A stretch of DNA of 64,000 nt, from positions 393,001 through 457,000 of the forward strand of contig NZ_CP149927.1 in NCBI RefSeq assembly GCF_037949285.1. Reading direction: 5' to 3'. Source of the stretch: Thioclava sp. GXIMD4216. Lineage in GTDB: Bacteria > Pseudomonadota > Alphaproteobacteria > Rhodobacterales > Rhodobacteraceae. Under the pieces are notes generated by a model, which saw nothing but the letters and a program-made list of their open reading frames with translations, was not told the DNA's origin and searched no databases. Positions 18,536 to 27,474 of the stretch are shown here, piece by piece (position 1 is the stretch's first letter; the number at the start of each line of letters is the position of its first letter). Both the position numbers and the translations under genes were made by a program.

Positions 18536-19537
18536 CTATACAGCCAGAGGGCGCGGGCGCGCGCCCCGTCCCTGCTCCGGCGCGGCGTCTGCGCCGCCGT
18601 AAATGCGGCTTTCGGGCGGGTGCGCGGCGACCTGTTCGCTAAACACACGATGCAGCTCGTCGGCAATGCGGGTGCGCAATGCGGCGGGCTGGGTCACGAC
18701 ATAGACGCCCGCCTGCGGGGTGCCCTCGAAGGGGGGCAGACGCCAGAGCCTGCCGGCCGCACAATCGCGTTCGACCACATGCACGGGCAAAGGACCGATG
18801 CCGAAACCGGCAATGATCATCCGCTTGATCTCTTCGAGATTATGCGAGCGGCCCACCAGATCGGGCTTCAGCCCGCAGCGCTGGCGCAAAGCGGTCAGCT
18901 CATGCAGCGCACGGTTGCTGCTTTCGGCCAGATACCCCACCGAGGCAAAGCCGTTCAGGTCGCTGACCGACAGATCCTCGCGCCCGAACAGCGGATGGCT
19001 CGGGCCACAGTAAAGCCCGAAATGCTCTTGGAAGAGCAGCGTATACTCCAGTTGCAGATTGCTATCGCCCACCACACAGACTGCCATATCGGCGCGTTTG
19101 GCCGCCACCATCGCCAAGCCCTCGCGCGAGGCTTCGACCTTGAGGGTCAGCCCGACTTGCGGATGACGCTGGTGGAAACAGGCAAGGGCGGCATCGAATT
19201 CGGGGCTTTCCACATGCGAGGCCAGCACGATCGTGGCCTCGCCGGTCAGCACTTTCTCGGCCTCGCCCAGCGAGGCGGGCAGGCGCGAGACCGCAGCCGT
19301 AATATCGATCGCTTCGTGCAGAAGCCGCCGTCCGGCCTCGGTCAGTTCGAACATGGTCGAAGAGCGCTCGATCAGCCGGTAGCCCACCTGTTCTTCCAGC
19401 CGCTTAAGGCAGCCCGACACCGCCGGTTGCGTCAGGCACAACCGCTGCGCCGCATCGGTGATCGAGCAGGATTGCGCGATGGTCACGAAGCTGCGCAGCA
19501 GGTTCCAGTCCAGATGCGAAAAGCCGATATCCTTCAT
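18536..19537 (-). CDS. LysR-family transcriptional regulator
   Basis: A 333-residue LysR regulator. The winged helix-turn-helix is at the N-terminus (LDWNLLRSFVTIAQSCSITD, then TQPAVSGCLKRLEEQVGYRL), followed by a periplasmic-binding-like effector domain from about residue 90. I start at ATG 19537 (MKDIGFSHLDWN); the 19 codons upstream look non-coding. It is on the same strand as, and immediately upstream of, the peptide-type transport and amine-degradation genes. It is therefore the likely regulator of that block, responding to the imported compound or a breakdown product. Confidence 0.9.
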   Translation of the reverse strand: MKDIGFSHLDWNLLRSFVTIAQSCSITDAAQRLCLTQPAVSGCLKRLEEQVGYRLIERSSTMFELTEAGRRLLHEAIDITAAVSRLPASLGEAEKVLTGEATIVLASHVESPEFDAALACFHQRHPQVGLTLKVEASREGLAMVAAKRADMAVCVVGDSNLQLEYTLLFQEHFGLYCGPSHPLFGREDLSVSDLNGFASVGYLAESSNRALHELTALRQRCGLKPDLVGRSHNLEEIKRMIIAGFGIGPLPVHVVERDCAAGRLWRLPPFEGTPQAGVYVVTQPAALRTRIADELHRVFSEQVAAHPPESRIYGGADAAPEQGRGARPRPLAV

Positions 19538-19717
19538 GCCGTTCCCCTTTATGCACCCTCCCCGCGCCCCGAGGAGGGTTTCCAGACAGATCAAAGGCGC
19601 CCCAGCCCGTGCCTGCGGTCAAGAGAACACCGCCCACAACCCGAAGGCAAGCCCGCCATAAAGACGGCTTTGCCCAAGGATAAGGCAGCGGGCGCCTCGG
19701 AATGCCTTGCGACGGGC

Positions 19718-20965
19718 TTAAGGGGCATCTGCCGCCTCGCAGGCAAGATCGAGCAAGATCTCGGCCCCTCTGGCCGCATCTTCGGGGCGGCACCATTCGG
19801 CCTCGCTATGCGAGACGCCGTCCTTGCAGGGCACGAAGATCAACGCGGTCGGGCAGAGCGCGGTAAAGCTGAGCGCATCATGCGCGGTCAGCGTGGGCAG
19901 GGTCATGGCCGGTAATCCACGTGCCGCCGCCCGCGCCATCCCCCGCGCGATCAGGGCATCGTCAAAGTGGCAGGGCTCGCGGTAATGGCGATGGTCGATC
20001 TCGATCTCCAGCCCCGTCTCGCGCGCGATGTCGGCGGCGGCGGCCTCGATGCGGGCCACGGCGGCCTTTCGCAGGGCCGGATCAAAGCCCACGACCGCCC
20101 ATGACAGCGTGCTGAGATGGGGAATATTGACGCGGTTATTGGGCCAGTTCTCCAGCACCGAGGCACTGACCATCCCCGCAGGCTCAAGCCCCGCCCCGAT
20201 CTCTTCGATGGCCAGCACCAGACGGGCCGCCCCCGCCAAGGCGTTCCGCCGTCTGGACATGGCCAGCGTCTGCGTATGGCCATTGGCGCCGCGGATCGTG
20301 GCATAGCCCGAGCACATGGCCGAAGAGGTCGTGACCATCCCGATGGTCTTGCCCCGCGTGTCAAGCTCGGGTCCCTGTTCAATATGCAGTTCCAGATAGC
20401 TGTGCGGTATACGGCCCGGTACAGGTGCCGTGCCTGCCGTGCCCGTCTGGTGGAGGGCCTGCGCAACGCTGATCCCCTGCGGGTCCTGACGCGCCAGCGC
20501 CTCGTCCAGATCCAGCGCACCGGTATAAACGGCCGACCCCATCACCCCGGGCTGGAAACGCGCGCCTTCCTCATTGGTCCAATCCACCACCTCGATGGGA
20601 CGGCGGGTGACAATGCCGGCCCGATCCAGCGCGCGGCAGACCGCAAGCCCTGCCAGCACCCCCAACACCCCGTCAAAGCGCCCACCCGGCAGTTGGGTAT
20701 CCAGATGACTGCCGATCATCACAGGGGCCGCCTGCGGATCGCGCCCCTCGCGCCGCGCGAAGAGATTGCCGATCCGGTCGGCCCGCAGGCTCAGCCCCGC
20801 CTCAATCGCCCAATGGGAAAACAGCGCCCGCCCCTCGCGGTCGGCAGGGCTTAATGCGCCGCGCATCGACCCGCCTGCGGGCGTGCCGCCAATCGCCCCC
20901 AGCGTCATCAGATCGGACCACAGCCGCTCCTGATCGATAAGGCCCTGCCCGTGTCGTGGTTCCAT
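19718..20965 (-). CDS. Zn-dependent M20 N-carbamoyl-amino-acid hydrolase / allantoate amidohydrolase family
   Basis: A 415-residue amidohydrolase of the HyuC/AllC branch of M20. Metal ligands can be seen in VMIGSHLDTQLPGGRFDG, in the VDWTNEEGARF block and in LELHIEQGPELD; the C-terminal GVSHSEAEW is also characteristic. These enzymes cleave ureido groups (N-carbamoyl amino acids, allantoate, ureidoglycine), releasing ammonia and carbon dioxide. I start at ATG 20965, since the preceding 22 codons lack family character. It is co-directional with the LysR and transport genes, 180 bases upstream of LysR. This suggests nitrogen salvage, but the exact substrate cannot be chosen from sequence. Confidence 0.87.
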   Translation of the reverse strand: MEPRHGQGLIDQERLWSDLMTLGAIGGTPAGGSMRGALSPADREGRALFSHWAIEAGLSLRADRIGNLFARREGRDPQAAPVMIGSHLDTQLPGGRFDGVLGVLAGLAVCRALDRAGIVTRRPIEVVDWTNEEGARFQPGVMGSAVYTGALDLDEALARQDPQGISVAQALHQTGTAGTAPVPGRIPHSYLELHIEQGPELDTRGKTIGMVTTSSAMCSGYATIRGANGHTQTLAMSRRRNALAGAARLVLAIEEIGAGLEPAGMVSASVLENWPNNRVNIPHLSTLSWAVVGFDPALRKAAVARIEAAAADIARETGLEIEIDHRHYREPCHFDDALIARGMARAAARGLPAMTLPTLTAHDALSFTALCPTALIFVPCKDGVSHSEAEWCRPEDAARGAEILLDLACEAADAP

Positions 20966-21059
20966 CCTCGCGCTCCCGATCCTGTTCTGCTGCCATAAGG
21001 GAAGCACGGGACGCACGCGCGCGCCAATCAAGACGCGCGATGGGGCCTATCACGCGGGC

Positions 21060-23171
21060 CTATGGGGTGCGGTCGATCCCTGCCTGCACCAGCTCCACCG
21101 TGGTGGCGTCAAACAGCAGGCTTTCGGTGGCAGAGCTTAGCCGCACATCCGGCCCCTCGGCCTGCAGCCGGTAGCCCCCCGCCCAATCCGACAGGTCGAT
21201 CCGCCCGCCCGCATAGCCCGTGATGCGCTGCGGCAATCCGGTCCGTTTGACATGAAAAACCGTCTGCTCGGGGGTCTGGCCGTCGGGCAGGGTGACATGG
21301 GTGCGGCCCGCGTTCAGGTGGATCTCGGCACGGCCTGTGCCGCCCGTGATCAGCGTGGCCACCGCCGCCGTATGGATCACGTCATGGCCCGAGCCACAGG
21401 TGACCTCAAGGCTGCCCGAGCCGCCATAAATAACATTCCCGCCGCGCTGGCAGTCGATCACATCATGGCCCGACCCGCCGTGGATCTCGGTATCGTTGAA
21501 GCCCGCCTCGACCCTGTTGCGCCCTGCCAGAAGCGTCAGATGCAGGGTTTCATGCGCGGTCTCGATCCGGTCGTCACCGCGCCCGCCGCGCACCACCAGA
21601 TGAAAGCGCTTATGCCCGCCAACAAAATCCAGATGGCAGCCAAGGTCGTTACAATTTACCGTCAGGGTCTCGGCCCCATCCCCGATATCGCCCGCGTAAT
21701 ATAGCTCGCGATAGGCCTCGGGCAGAGTAAGCTCCATATCGGCTCGCGGGCGGATGAAATAACGCCGCCATCCCGGATGGGCGGGGGTCGCGGGGTCCGG
21801 CGCCTCGAAGGAAATCACCCCGTTCGTGGGCGGCGTGGCGGGCGGTTTGCCGCCCTCGGGGATGGAGGTGTAAAGCGCAGGCGCGTCGCTTGCCCCCATG
21901 CTCAGCCCGTAATCGCGGCAGGTGTCTTCCAGCGTCTCGCGGAGGCGCACACGCGCCGGATCATCGGCCAGATCCGTCATCTGCCACGGGTCCGTCCGCA
22001 GGTCATACAGCCTGTCGCTGCCGTCCTGATAGGCGATATAGCGGTGATCGCCCTGCCTAATCGCCGCCGAGCCAAACCAGAAGCTGGGCACGGCACGGCC
22101 CTCTACCTGCGCGCCCTCGACCTGCGGGCGCAAAGACCGCCCCGCCGAGCCGCGCATCGGCGCAAGCCCCGCGTAATCCAGCACCGTAGGCCCCACATCC
22201 AGCATCGCCACAGGATCTTCCACCACTTGCGGCGCCTGTCGCGGGTCATGGATGATCAGCGGCACCCCTGCGGCCTCTTCCCACAGCGTATATTTGCGGA
22301 ACCGCCCTTTGTCGCCCATGTGATAGCCGTGATCGGCACCGATGATGGTAATGGTATTGCCCGCATGTCCAGACGCCTGAAGCGCATCCCAGACCCGCCC
22401 GATATGGTAATCCGCATGGCTATAGGCCGAGAAGTAATTGCGCACCGTCTTGCGCCAGAAGCGGTCCTTGCGCAGGTCCATATTGGGCGGGAAAGAGCGG
22501 TTGGCAAACTCATCATCGGGCGCCTCCCAGCCTTCGGGCATGGTGAAAGCGTCTTCGTCATACATCTCCTTGAAGCGCGCGGGCGTCTTGAAGGGCGGAT
22601 GGGGGTTATGGAAACCGGCCTCGCGGTAGAAGGGCGCGGAGCCTTGGTAGCTGGTTAGAAACTCCACCGCATCCTGCGAGGAGAAATGGTCATAGTAGCG
22701 GCTGTCATCGCGCGGGTCGGTGGTGCCAATGCCACGCCCGCCGCCGCCGTAATCCTTGGAGGGCGCCGAGGAGCGCGGACCGAAGAGGCAGGGATGGGCC
22801 TCATGCGAATAAAGCGCCTCGTGGATTTCGGGCGGGCGCGGGATATAGCCGTGATGCAGCTTGCCGGCGGTCGCACAATAATAGCCCGCCGCCTTCAACC
22901 TATATGACCACATCTGGTCGGGGCGCAGAAGTTCGAAGATCTCGCTGTAATTGTCGAAGATACCCGTTTGATGCGGCGCCAGCCCCGACAGGAAACTGGC
23001 ACGTGACGGCCCGCAGACCGGCACCTGACAATAGGCTTGAGGGAAGGCCGTGCCTTGGGCGCAGATCCGGTCCAGATTAGGGGTCTGCAGCCTGACACCG
23101 AAGACATCGCGAAAGCGCCAATAGGCGAAGGCGTCATCAAGGCTGATGAAGAGAATATTGGGGCGGCTCAT
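21060..23171 (-). CDS. Formylglycine-dependent sulfatase with C-terminal RTX-like repeats
   Basis: A 703-residue protein. Residues 1 to about 440 are a type I sulfatase: metal aspartates Asp12-Asp13 in FISLDDAF, the CxPSR motif CGPSRASFLSG with Cys53 as the residue to become formylglycine, and GADHGYHMGD with Asp280-His281. It resembles the iduronate-2-sulfatase group. From about 500 on there are glycine/aspartate repeats of the GGxGxD kind (GGRGDDRIE 529, GGSGHDVID 565, GGSGSLEVT 583, GSGHDVIH 593, GGTGRAEIH 610). There is no Sec signal peptide. I infer type I export through the C-terminus; no exporter genes are in the window. It overlaps the upstream hydrolase gene by 4 bases, and a formylglycine-generating enzyme is encoded 3.3 kb away. 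Confidence 0.88.
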   Translation of the reverse strand: MSRPNILFISLDDAFAYWRFRDVFGVRLQTPNLDRICAQGTAFPQAYCQVPVCGPSRASFLSGLAPHQTGIFDNYSEIFELLRPDQMWSYRLKAAGYYCATAGKLHHGYIPRPPEIHEALYSHEAHPCLFGPRSSAPSKDYGGGGRGIGTTDPRDDSRYYDHFSSQDAVEFLTSYQGSAPFYREAGFHNPHPPFKTPARFKEMYDEDAFTMPEGWEAPDDEFANRSFPPNMDLRKDRFWRKTVRNYFSAYSHADYHIGRVWDALQASGHAGNTITIIGADHGYHMGDKGRFRKYTLWEEAAGVPLIIHDPRQAPQVVEDPVAMLDVGPTVLDYAGLAPMRGSAGRSLRPQVEGAQVEGRAVPSFWFGSAAIRQGDHRYIAYQDGSDRLYDLRTDPWQMTDLADDPARVRLRETLEDTCRDYGLSMGASDAPALYTSIPEGGKPPATPPTNGVISFEAPDPATPAHPGWRRYFIRPRADMELTLPEAYRELYYAGDIGDGAETLTVNCNDLGCHLDFVGGHKRFHLVVRGGRGDDRIETAHETLHLTLLAGRNRVEAGFNDTEIHGGSGHDVIDCQRGGNVIYGGSGSLEVTCGSGHDVIHTAAVATLITGGTGRAEIHLNAGRTHVTLPDGQTPEQTVFHVKRTGLPQRITGYAGGRIDLSDWAGGYRLQAEGPDVRLSSATESLLFDATTVELVQAGIDRTP

Positions 23172-25402
23172 GGGGCCACCTGCAGATCGCTGGGCATCAC
23201 CGGCAGCCGCGAGGATAACGCATAGCGGTGCAGATGGCGGCCCTCTTGCAGCAGGCTCGGGCGCGACCAGACCTCACGCAGCGCGCCGCGATTGGCGGGG
23301 CGGTCATCGCCTGCGGGCGGCAGGCTTTGGCCAAAGGCATAGTCCAGATGCAGCGCGGGGCCTGTCGGCGCGCGGTCGCAATCCAGCACCACAAACTGCC
23401 CGCCCGCGCGATGCGGCCCGAGCCCGATCGCGGTGATCTGCGCGCCATTGTCACAGCCCGAGAGCGTAAAGCCATGATGCGGCTGGGTTTCGTCAAATTC
23501 CAGCGGCCCGAGGGTGGCAAATTCCGCAAATATCCGCGCGCCATCCACCAGCACCTGCCGCAGGCTGGGGCAGTGCCATTTGCCACCATTCTGCACGGTC
23601 TCGATGGCACAGGCTTCCATTTCATCCAGCCAGAGCCGGTCTTCGGGCAGGATCGTGGCCACCGTCTCGGGCATCAGGCGCAGCATATAGCTGGGGCTGG
23701 CGAGGATGATCCCCAAGGCGGGTTCATAGATCTCCAGCCGCCCCTCGGCCAGGATCACCTCGGAGGTGCCATCGGTGCGGCTGCCAGCCTTCTGGCATAG
23801 GCTCACATGCGGCAGGCTGGAGTGCCCCGCAGCCCTTGCCACCTGCGGCCTGAGCCATTGGATCACCTCGCTATAATGGGACTGAGCCTCCAGTTCCAGC
23901 ATCTCGGGCGCGCCCGCCAGAAGATCCAGCGAGATCCGGTCGATAAACAGCGACTTCCCCCAGGGGGCCAGAGCCTCTTTCGCCTGTGCGATACGCTGGA
24001 ACAGCCTCTGGTAGATCGCCGCTTCGGGCAGGGATTCCGCCGCCGTGATCCCCGCCTGCGGCTGCGACAGAGCAATCACATTCCGCAGCGCATGATGGCG
24101 CGCGCGGGCCGAGGACAGGCTGGCCACGCCCTGCGCCGTGGCGCCATAGGGCGCACTATCCTGCGACAGGGCCTCATCGCGGATATAGTAATCAAAACGC
24201 TCGGGCAAGGGGCGCGGCACCCCCGCCGAGCCCCCCACGCAGGCCATACCCAAAGCCACATCAGGCGTCTGCGCCAAGGTCACCCCGTGACGCTCCTCGA
24301 ACCCCATCACCTGCCCGCGATATTGGTCGGACAGGTAGCGCAGGCTCTGCCCGTCATCGATCAGCTGCCAGACATTGCCCAAGGTGCGGGGTTTGCGGGC
24401 GGGTCCATTCTGGAGTGGACGGGAAGCATCGGGCATAACGATTTCCTTTTGCGCCTCGGGCGCGGATGTTTCCGGAACGGAACCGGCAGGGCGCGTCCTT
24501 TGCGCCCGAAGGCGGAAGGCGCGCTGGAAGGCGGGGATACGGGCGGCATGGCCACGATCGGACAAATGCCCTTCCATCACCTTGCGATACAGATACAGAT
24601 CCTTGCGCCCCCGCGTCAGCCGGTAGAACAGCGCAGGCGTCAATGTGCCGTCAATCGCCGCGCCCATCACCGCTTTCAACTGCTCCATCCGGCGCAGGAC
24701 CAGCGCGGTCTTATGCCCCTGCCCGAAGGCTTTCAGCGCGATTACCCTGTCTTGCGGCAGGCGTAGCGCCTGGTGGCGGTCGGGTGCGAGGAACGGATCA
24801 TAGACCAGCCAGATGCGGTTGACGCCCGCAAGGGTCCGCGCCGCATCCGACCGCGGCAGCGTCCAATCCTGCGCACGACCAGGGGCAAAGCGGGTTTCCC
24901 ACGGTACAAGACCAGCCGCCAGAGTGGTCTGCGGGCTGAAGGCCAGCACATCACAGCCCGGCGCCAGATCGGCAAAGGCCAGCGCGCCAAAGCCGCCCAT
25001 AGAGGTGCCCGCCATGACCACGCGCTCGAAGCGGCGGAAGAACCCTCGCGCGGCCAAAGCCTCCATCCGCGCAATCAGCGCCGCATCCCGAAACCATGTC
25101 GGCCCCTGTGCCACGACGCCCAGATGGCTGACATTGCTGTCACGCAGGAAATTCTCGGCCCATGCGCGGATGTCATAGCCCTTATAGCCCGCATCCGACA
25201 GGTTATCGAAAGTCACCACCAGCGTTTCGGGGCCACGATCCACATGGATCAGCGCATGATCTCCGATTTTCTCATAAAAACCGTCGCAACCGCCCGCCGG
25301 ATAGATTTCGCGATACCATGCCGGCAGGATCTCTTCGGGTGCCTGTTTTTCGGGCAGGCGCGCATGATCCTCGGCGAGGTCTTCGGAATCAGTATCAGAC
25401 AT
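23168..25402 (-). CDS. Two-domain protein: alpha/beta-hydrolase plus SGNH-like C-terminal half
   Basis: A 744-residue protein of unknown function. Residues 40-300 form an alpha/beta-hydrolase-like domain: strand TLVVTFDNLSDAG, nucleophile elbow AGTSMGGFGAL with Ser134, acid candidate Asp202 in LVYDPFLAPD and His230 in FGQGHKTAL. A proline- and alanine-rich linker at about 300-335 follows. The second half contains DDGQSL (Ser353), VGGSAG at 390-395 and LASPSY at 567-572. These remind me of SGNH carbohydrate esterases, although the expected C-terminal Asp-x-x-His is not clear. A beta-rich tail ends the protein. Two shorter paralogues of the first domain lie across the divergent promoter. The SGNH reading is tentative. 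Confidence 0.72.
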   Translation of the reverse strand: MSDTDSEDLAEDHARLPEKQAPEEILPAWYREIYPAGGCDGFYEKIGDHALIHVDRGPETLVVTFDNLSDAGYKGYDIRAWAENFLRDSNVSHLGVVAQGPTWFRDAALIARMEALAARGFFRRFERVVMAGTSMGGFGALAFADLAPGCDVLAFSPQTTLAAGLVPWETRFAPGRAQDWTLPRSDAARTLAGVNRIWLVYDPFLAPDRHQALRLPQDRVIALKAFGQGHKTALVLRRMEQLKAVMGAAIDGTLTPALFYRLTRGRKDLYLYRKVMEGHLSDRGHAARIPAFQRAFRLRAQRTRPAGSVPETSAPEAQKEIVMPDASRPLQNGPARKPRTLGNVWQLIDDGQSLRYLSDQYRGQVMGFEERHGVTLAQTPDVALGMACVGGSAGVPRPLPERFDYYIRDEALSQDSAPYGATAQGVASLSSARARHHALRNVIALSQPQAGITAAESLPEAAIYQRLFQRIAQAKEALAPWGKSLFIDRISLDLLAGAPEMLELEAQSHYSEVIQWLRPQVARAAGHSSLPHVSLCQKAGSRTDGTSEVILAEGRLEIYEPALGIILASPSYMLRLMPETVATILPEDRLWLDEMEACAIETVQNGGKWHCPSLRQVLVDGARIFAEFATLGPLEFDETQPHHGFTLSGCDNGAQITAIGLGPHRAGGQFVVLDCDRAPTGPALHLDYAFGQSLPPAGDDRPANRGALREVWSRPSLLQEGRHLHRYALSSRLPVMPSDLQVAP

Positions 25403-25444
25403 TGGATGCTCTATAAGAAACGGTCATGAATAGCGGTTTTGCGC

Positions 25445-25474
25445 ATTCTAGCGACAGTTTTTCTTCGGTTCCAA
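25445..25474 (-). promoter_or_regulatory. Candidate promoter for the hydrolase-sulfatase operon
   Basis: On the minus strand TTGGAA (25474-25469) and TAGAAT (25450-25445) are 18 bases apart, with 4/6 and 5/6 matches to sigma-70 hexamers. They lie in the AT-rich 138-bp gap between the divergent genes, about 42 bases from the start codon at 25402. Confidence 0.35.
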
Positions 25475-25477
25475 GAT

Positions 25478-25506
25478 TTACCAAGTTAAAACTTGACGCT
25501 TATACT
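25478..25506 (+). promoter_or_regulatory. Candidate promoter for the hydrolase-FGE-hydrolase operon
   Basis: TTACCA at 25478-25483 and TATACT at 25501-25506 are separated by 17 bases, with 4/6 and 5/6 matches to the sigma-70 consensus, and lie 34 bases before the ATG at 25541. Back to back with the minus-strand promoter, it would let one regulator control both operons. Confidence 0.4.
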
Positions 25507-25540
25507 GTGATTGCGACTTTCTAGCAGCGGACAGAGCCCG

Positions 25541-26524
25541 ATGGATGCCAAGAACGACAAAGCCGCCCGCGCCGAGGCATGGCGGCAAACGCTATTGGCG
25601 CAGGCCGAGCAGAGCGGCTTTTTCGAGGATATAGGCCCCCTGCATAAGGCGATCTATATTCCCGCCACCGGCCCGAAAGCCGATACGCTGGTCGTCGTGT
25701 TCGACAATCTCGACGATACGCGCCAGAAGACGGACCGCCTGCCTTGGGCGGTGGATTTCATCTCGGCGCAGGGGTGGTCGTCTTTGGGGCTGATGGCACA
25801 TGGCGCGACATGGTATCGCGACCCCGCAGTCTGGGCGTTTTTCGAACGGCTCAAAAAGGACGGGTTCTTTGCCCTGTTCCGGCGGGTGGTCTTTTACGGC
25901 ACCTCGATGGGCGGCTATGCCGCCTGTACCTTTTCCGCCGCAGCGCCCGGCGCAACCGTGCTGGCCATCAATCCGCAATCGACCCTGTCACGCAGTGAAG
26001 CCTCCTGGGAGCGGCGCTTCCGTCCCGCTTGGCGCAATGATTTTTCGGGCCCTTACGGTTTTGCGCCGGATATGATCGGTGCGGCAGAAAAGGTCTGGAT
26101 GTTCTATGACAGCCGCATCGCCGCCGATGCGGCCCATGTCGCGCTTTTCCGCGGGCCGCAGGTCGAAAAGGTCAAATGCCCCTTTATGGGGCATGGGATG
26201 CTGTCGGTCTGGCGCGATATGGGAATTTTGAAGCCCATCGTCTCGGCCTGCATCGAAGGACATGCCGACCGCCTCGGGATCGCGCGGCTTTTGCGCGCGC
26301 GGCACAGCTCTTTGACCTATAAGAAGCTTGTGCTGCAAAGCCTGCAGAAGGCCGGAAAACACGCGAAGGTCGTGGCATGGTCGGATGCGGTCATGCGCGA
26401 GAAGAAAGGCCCCGTTTTCGTCAAGGCGCGACAGGCCGCGCTGGAGGCCCTGCCGCCGCGCAAGCGCGCGGCTCTGGCACAGCGCCGGATAGAACAGCCC
26501 TGGATAGAACGGGCCCCGAAATGA
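25541..26524 (+). CDS. Alpha/beta-hydrolase-like protein, paralogue 1
   Basis: A 327-residue homologue of the N-terminal domain of the 744-residue protein. It keeps the strand DTLVVVFDNLDDT (near 48), LGLMAHGATWYRDP (83), the nucleophile elbow YGTSMGGYAAC with Ser122, Asp190 in MFYDSRIAAD and His218 in FMGHGML, so a complete triad is likely. There is no signal peptide, and it looks soluble and cytoplasmic. I start at ATG 25541 (MDAKNDK), which has AGAGCCCG upstream; the in-frame TTG at 25511 is less convincing. Its stop overlaps the next gene's start by 4 bases. The substrate is unknown; esterase activity on the product of the neighbouring sulfatase is only a guess. Confidence 0.75.
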   Translation: MDAKNDKAARAEAWRQTLLAQAEQSGFFEDIGPLHKAIYIPATGPKADTLVVVFDNLDDTRQKTDRLPWAVDFISAQGWSSLGLMAHGATWYRDPAVWAFFERLKKDGFFALFRRVVFYGTSMGGYAACTFSAAAPGATVLAINPQSTLSRSEASWERRFRPAWRNDFSGPYGFAPDMIGAAEKVWMFYDSRIAADAAHVALFRGPQVEKVKCPFMGHGMLSVWRDMGILKPIVSACIEGHADRLGIARLLRARHSSLTYKKLVLQSLQKAGKHAKVVAWSDAVMREKKGPVFVKARQAALEALPPRKRAALAQRRIEQPWIERAPK

Positions 26525-27474
26525 GCGGCTGCTGTTCGGGACTGACCCGCCATACCGGCCATCGCGCCGCCACGCTGGCCCCGCACGCCTCCGCCGCGTT
26601 CCGCGCCAGTCTGATGCAAGATCTCTGCGAGATTGCGGGCGGGCTGTTCGAGATGGGCACCAATAGCCCGCGATATGCCGCCGACCTCTCCGGCCCTGCC
26701 CGACAGGTGCGGGTGTCGCCATTCCGCCTTGCCGCACGGCAGGTCACCAACCGGCACTTCGCCCGTTTCATCGCGGAGAGTGGCTATGTCACAGTGGCCG
26801 AGCGCGAGGGCTGGTCCTTTGTCTTCCACCTGTATGCCACCGAACAGGGCGCGCCGTTCAAGGGCCCCGCAGAGGCTCCGTGGTGGCGCGCGGTGCCGGG
26901 CGCGTTCTGGGCGGCACCACAGGGGCCCGGTTCGGACTGGCGCGACCGTCCCGATCATCCGGTGGTGCATGTCGCATGGGAGGATGCGCAGGCTTTTTGC
27001 CAGTTCACCGGCCTGCGCCTGCCCTTCGAGGCCGAATGGGAATGCGCCGCGCGCGGTGGTCTGGCCCGCAAGGCCTACCCTTGGGGAGAGGACGCGCTGC
27101 GCGAAGGACGGTACGGGCATAATGTCTGGCAAGGTCACTTTCCCACCGAAGACAGGGCCGAGGACGGCTTTGCCGGTCTGGCCCCTGTCGGGCAATATCC
27201 TCCCAATGGTTTCGGGCTTTATGATATGACGGGCAATGCATGGGACTGGTGCGCCGACTGGTTCGGCCCGTTGCCCCATGCGCAGATGCCACCGCTGCTT
27301 GATCCGAAGGGGCCAGCCAGCGGCGAGGAGCGTGTCATACGGGGCGGCTCGCATCTGTGCCACGCCTCCTATTGCGAGCGGTATTTCACCCATTCGCGCA
27401 CCCGAACCACCCCCGACAGTTCCACAGGCCATATCAGTTTTCGCGTTGCCGCCGATCCGGAGACCACATCATGA
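26521..27474 (+). CDS. Formylglycine-generating enzyme (sulfatase-modifying factor)
   Basis: A 317-residue FGE. It oxidises the cysteine of the sulfatase CxPSR motif to formylglycine in a copper- and oxygen-dependent reaction. The decisive region matches human SUMF1 closely: RGGSHLCHASYCERY with both copper-binding cysteines (Cys280, Cys285), then RTTPDSSTGHISFRVAAD. Other family blocks are GGLFEMGTNS near 40, HPVVHVAWEDAQAFC at 146, LRLPFEAEWECAARGG at 165 and NVWQGHFP at 201. The N-terminal SGCC is also seen in bacterial FGEs. Retention of both cysteines separates it from the many look-alike FGE-fold proteins such as EgtB. It overlaps both flanking hydrolase genes by 4 bases, and its obvious client is the sulfatase at 21060. 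Confidence 0.93.
   Translation: MSGCCSGLTRHTGHRAATLAPHASAAFRASLMQDLCEIAGGLFEMGTNSPRYAADLSGPARQVRVSPFRLAARQVTNRHFARFIAESGYVTVAEREGWSFVFHLYATEQGAPFKGPAEAPWWRAVPGAFWAAPQGPGSDWRDRPDHPVVHVAWEDAQAFCQFTGLRLPFEAEWECAARGGLARKAYPWGEDALREGRYGHNVWQGHFPTEDRAEDGFAGLAPVGQYPPNGFGLYDMTGNAWDWCADWFGPLPHAQMPPLLDPKGPASGEERVIRGGSHLCHASYCERYFTHSRTRTTPDSSTGHISFRVAADPETTS

Noticed and set aside
26521..27474. EgtB/ergothioneine or other non-FGE member of the FGE-sulfatase fold
   Set aside because: Both copper cysteines of true FGEs are present in CHASYC, followed by the TPDSS and FRVAAD blocks; no DinB domain is attached.
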